From Colwellia_A sp041890515 (GTDB lineage: Bacteria; Pseudomonadota; Gammaproteobacteria; Enterobacterales; Alteromonadaceae): 64,000 nucleotides of DNA. Below the pieces are notes generated by a model. The model was not told the DNA's origin. It saw only the letters and a list, made by a program, of their open reading frames with translations, and made no database searches. The position numbers were made by a program, and so were the translations under genes. Numbering within the stretch: the stretch's first letter is position 1; each line of letters begins with the position of its first letter. The stretch spans positions 1 through 64,000 of the forward strand of contig JASDWX010000122.1 of the NCBI GenBank assembly GCA_041890515.1. Direction: 5' to 3'. Below are positions 61,340 to 64,000 of this stretch, one piece after another.

Positions 61340-62533
61340 TTGGCCAATATACTCATTATTGCTTCAGAATATTTACCCGTACAATCTAGTGGTATTAACC
61401 GAATCTCATTTTTTAAGAATTTTTTAGAGTTGCAAGGGCACAACGTTGCAATATTAACGACTCACGCTAAAGCACAAGGAGTTGAAGGTGATACGAGCTT
61501 CGATACCGCTAAGCGTATTTTTCGGTCTTACAGCTTAAGTAAGTTGCACAGAAGACTACTGAGTAGTAGAAAGCTACCTTTATATCCAAAATTAGCGCAT
61601 ACAGGTAAGTATGCAACATGGAAATTTTCTGCGATAAATAAAGGTAAGAAACTCGTAAAAACATTAAATATAGACTGCATTTTTGTTTCTTTTCCTGACT
61701 TTTCATCAATGGAAGTAGCGACCGAAATAGCTGATAAAACATCAACACGATTAGATATTGATTTTCGGGATCCTCCCTACTGGTTTTTTTCTGAGCCTAA
61801 AAATAGTGCTAGCCTGACTACCTGCAAAAACATAGTGAATAGCGCTATCGCCACCTGTAAAAACATATATACCAGTACAGAGCAAAGTAAAAGCATCTTA
61901 ACGTCTTATTATAATCTTACACAGGAAACGACTGTCATAGGCAACGGTTACGATAAAGACATTATTGATAACTTACCTTCACGTAAAAAACCGCATAGAG
62001 AGTATATTGAAATTGTACACATCGGCTCTTTTTATCCTGAAGGCCGAGATATTATGCCACTCATTAAAGAATTAGAAGCGGCTTCTGTATCTGAAAATAA
62101 AAGGTTCAAATTAAGGCTTATTGGCGATCCGCCATCTCAAGAGGCAATTAATCAATTCAATAAAATTTCACAGACACTAGAGATTTCAATTGAAACGCCA
62201 TTACCGGCCAAAGAAGCCTTAGTTGAAGCAAACAATGCTGATATACTTTTGTTAATTCAAGGCAGTATTTTCAACAAACAAATACCCGCTAAAACTTATG
62301 AATATATCGCGTTAAACAATACTGTGTTAGCCGTAGTAGGCTTAAATGGCGCCACTCAAAAAATATTAGAACAATACCCTGACAACATTAATATTGCTGA
62401 TTATGATGACTGTAAGTCCATTAAAACTGCCCTGATTGAAGCTATTAGTCATCAATCAACATCAAGCGATACCGAAAAACTTAGCAGACAAGAGCAAGTA
62501 AAAGGTTTATTACCTTTTTACCAAGGCATTTAA
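61340..62533 (+). CDS. Glycosyltransferase (GT4-like, GT-B fold)
   Basis: 397 residues. N-terminal ILIIASEYLPVQSSGINRIS with a Gly-rich loop and C-terminal IVHIGSFYPEGRDIMPLI, then LRLIGDPPS and IPAKTYEYIALNN, consistent with a GT-B glycosyltransferase. Donor and acceptor unknown. Start TTG at 61340, with AAAAGGAATT upstream. It begins 3 bases after the flippase stop and ends 3 bases before the acyltransferase, so the three are one operon. Confidence 0.8.
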   Translation: MANILIIASEYLPVQSSGINRISFFKNFLELQGHNVAILTTHAKAQGVEGDTSFDTAKRIFRSYSLSKLHRRLLSSRKLPLYPKLAHTGKYATWKFSAINKGKKLVKTLNIDCIFVSFPDFSSMEVATEIADKTSTRLDIDFRDPPYWFFSEPKNSASLTTCKNIVNSAIATCKNIYTSTEQSKSILTSYYNLTQETTVIGNGYDKDIIDNLPSRKKPHREYIEIVHIGSFYPEGRDIMPLIKELEAASVSENKRFKLRLIGDPPSQEAINQFNKISQTLEISIETPLPAKEALVEANNADILLLIQGSIFNKQIPAKTYEYIALNNTVLAVVGLNGATQKILEQYPDNINIADYDDCKSIKTALIEAISHQSTSSDTEKLSRQEQVKGLLPFYQGI

Positions 62534-62536
62534 ATA

Positions 62537-63616
62537 ATGTTGAATAAACAATTTTCTATATATTTAGACTTAGTAAGATTTACTGCCGCGGTACTTGTTT
62601 TTATTTCACACGTTCCACACTTTGCGGGAGGATGGGGTTGGCAGTTATCTGGATTTGGCCATGAAGCGGTGGTTATTTTTTTTGTACTGTCTGGTTTTGT
62701 TATTTCTTATGTTGTGTTTGATAAAAATGAAAATTTACAAAAATACACGGTTAGCCGATTATCGAGGATATACTCAGTTGCAATTCCGGCTTTAATTTTA
62801 ACGGTACTCTTATATTATATTGGGCAAGAAATTAACCCAGTTGCATTTAATACACTGAATGAAAAATTAAAAGATCCTATATGGACATTAGCCTCAGCAG
62901 CACTATTCATTAACCAAAGCTGGATTGCTACACCTATATTTTCTAACCTGCCTTATTGGTCTTTAGGTTACGAATCACTTTACTACGTTTTTTTTGGTGT
63001 ATTAGTTTATATGAAAGGCTCAAAAAAGTCTTTCACATTGCTTTTAATACTAATAATAATGGGACCAAGTATCATCTTATATTTACCTATCTGGTTTGCT
63101 GGTGTTTTATGTTTTAGATCACTGAACAAGTTTGATTTAAATAAAAGACAAGCATTTTTAGCTTATATGGTCTCAGTTATAGGGATAATAATCCTATCAA
63201 ATGAAGCAATACAGAATCAGTTAAATAGCTTTGCTCATCAAATAGTAGGAGCACCATTTATTAGCTTGCTTTTAGAGCCAGCTGAACAGTTTTTTAGTGA
63301 CTACATATTAACTATCTTTGTTAGTTTACATATTTTTAGTAGTTATTTTATCTTCAAAAATATTACAATTTTTACAGGGGTTGCTGAGAAAATAATAAGA
63401 GAGTTATCTTCACATACCTTTTCTCTTTATCTATTCCATATGCCGAGGCTTTATTTTGTATCTGCAATAGCTCCATACAAATCAGCTCCAATCTTAAATC
63501 TAATTTCAGCTTGGCTTTTAATACCTCTTGTGATTCTAGCCATCAGCTACTTCACTGAAAGAAAAAAGTATGCTTACCAAGTCTTTTTCCTAAAATTATT
63601 AAAGTATCAAAAGTAA
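62537..63616 (+). CDS. Acyltransferase 3 family membrane protein
   Basis: 359 residues, about ten transmembrane helices. Near the N-terminus: YLDLVRFTAAVLVFISHVPHF (with the conserved Arg and His) and GHEAVVIFFVLSGFVISYVV, both hallmarks of OafA-like acyltransferases. Transfers an acyl group, often O-acetyl, to a sugar on the periplasmic side or membrane interface. In this context it should decorate the exopolysaccharide. ATG 62537 follows the glycosyltransferase by 3 bases. Confidence 0.87.
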   Translation: MLNKQFSIYLDLVRFTAAVLVFISHVPHFAGGWGWQLSGFGHEAVVIFFVLSGFVISYVVFDKNENLQKYTVSRLSRIYSVAIPALILTVLLYYIGQEINPVAFNTLNEKLKDPIWTLASAALFINQSWIATPIFSNLPYWSLGYESLYYVFFGVLVYMKGSKKSFTLLLILIIMGPSIILYLPIWFAGVLCFRSLNKFDLNKRQAFLAYMVSVIGIIILSNEAIQNQLNSFAHQIVGAPFISLLLEPAEQFFSDYILTIFVSLHIFSSYFIFKNITIFTGVAEKIIRELSSHTFSLYLFHMPRLYFVSAIAPYKSAPILNLISAWLLIPLVILAISYFTERKKYAYQVFFLKLLKYQK

Positions 63617-63655
63617 TTTATTAAATTATTTTATTAACATATAAAGGATTTTAAG

Positions 63656-64000
63656 TTGAAGTATAGAATTGATATAGACGGATTAAGAACGATAGCAGTC
63701 GCTTTAGTCATCTTAAACCATGCTGGCTTTAGCACTTTCTCTGGTGGTTTTGTTGGTGTTGATGTTTTCTTTGTTATTTCTGGTTTTTTAATTACTGCTA
63801 TTATCTTTCCACAAATTACACAAAAAACATTTAGTATTACCAATTTCTTAAGTCGTCGCATTAAGCGCTTAATGCCAGTATTGCTGTTTGTAATTTTTAT
63901 TACGACAATTGTCTTTAGTCTTATTATGCTCCCTGAAGATTTAATGCGCTTCTATCGCAGTATAATATGGGTAGTATTGTATGGGGCTAACTTCTTTTTT
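63656..64000 (+). CDS. Acyltransferase 3 family protein, cut by the window end
   Basis: Only the first 115 codons are present. Read from TTG at 63656 (AGGA about 8 bases upstream), the protein starts with KYRIDIDGLRTIAVALVILN, then FVGVDVFFVISGFLITAIIF and FLSRRIKRLMPVLL. These are OafA-type signatures (GLR, conserved His in NHAG, and GVDVFFVISGFLI). It is a second, distinct acyltransferase after the one at 62.5 kb. The open frame has no stop up to the window end. Confidence 0.82.
   Translation, partial: MKYRIDIDGLRTIAVALVILNHAGFSTFSGGFVGVDVFFVISGFLITAIIFPQITQKTFSITNFLSRRIKRLMPVLLFVIFITTIVFSLIMLPEDLMRFYRSIIWVVLYGANFFF

Overview
The window looks like chromosome of an AT-rich marine gammaproteobacterium, most likely in the Alteromonadales and close to Colwellia/Thalassotalea. 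That placement is inference from gene order, protein wording and low GC; no rRNA or other marker is present. Most of the window is coding. I see no tRNA or rRNA gene, CRISPR array, insertion sequence or prophage.

Left part (about 1-16 kb, mostly minus strand): a stand-alone malic enzyme, then the conserved enterobacterial-type block purA, DUF2065 (yjeT), hflC, hflK, hflX, hfq, miaA, mutL, amiB, tsaE, nnr, with divergent queG. It covers purine synthesis, FtsH quality control, ribosome rescue and RNA chaperoning, tRNA modification (MiaA, TsaE, QueG), mismatch repair, cell-wall splitting and NAD(P)HX repair.

Middle part (15-44.6 kb): between queG and orn sits an insert with a three-gene unit for a degenerate phosphorelay (a kinase-like membrane protein, a DUF1289 protein and a receiver-TPR protein lacking the phosphoacceptor Asp), a DUF4442 protein and a chemoreceptor. 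Then come orn, rsgA, psd and a glycerophosphodiesterase; a BlaI/BlaR1-like pair whose peptidase carries a TonB-like C-terminus; a Cpx-like system with a divergent Spy/CpxP-like gene and a CpxR-type box between them; a lysophospholipase, a cation efflux pump and trmL; the yibN-grxC-secB-gpsA operon; and divergent gpmI-envC-yibQ. EnvC here and AmiB on the left are a known activator/amidase pair.

Right part (40.9-64 kb): envelope and exopolysaccharide genes. A serine protease, a patatin, an exosortase-associated acyltransferase and a ThiF/E1-like adenylyltransferase lead into a PEP-CTERM/exosortase locus. On the minus strand are one PEP-CTERM substrate, two tandem PrsT-type TPR lipoproteins and a WecB-WecC fusion predicted to make UDP-ManNAcA. 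Divergent on the plus strand are an XrtA-type exosortase, a beta-helix protein, a heparinase II/III-like lipoprotein, a flippase, a glycosyltransferase and two acyltransferases, the last cut by the window end. The simplest reading is that this region makes, modifies and exports an acylated, ManNAcA-containing exopolysaccharide, and that the exosortase processes the PEP-CTERM protein that goes with it. Possible sigma-54-type elements precede the PEP-CTERM gene and the exosortase gene.

The most novel-looking items are the patatin/acyltransferase/E1 cassette beside the exosortase locus, the WecB-WecC fusion, the paired PrsT proteins and the degenerate phosphorelay.
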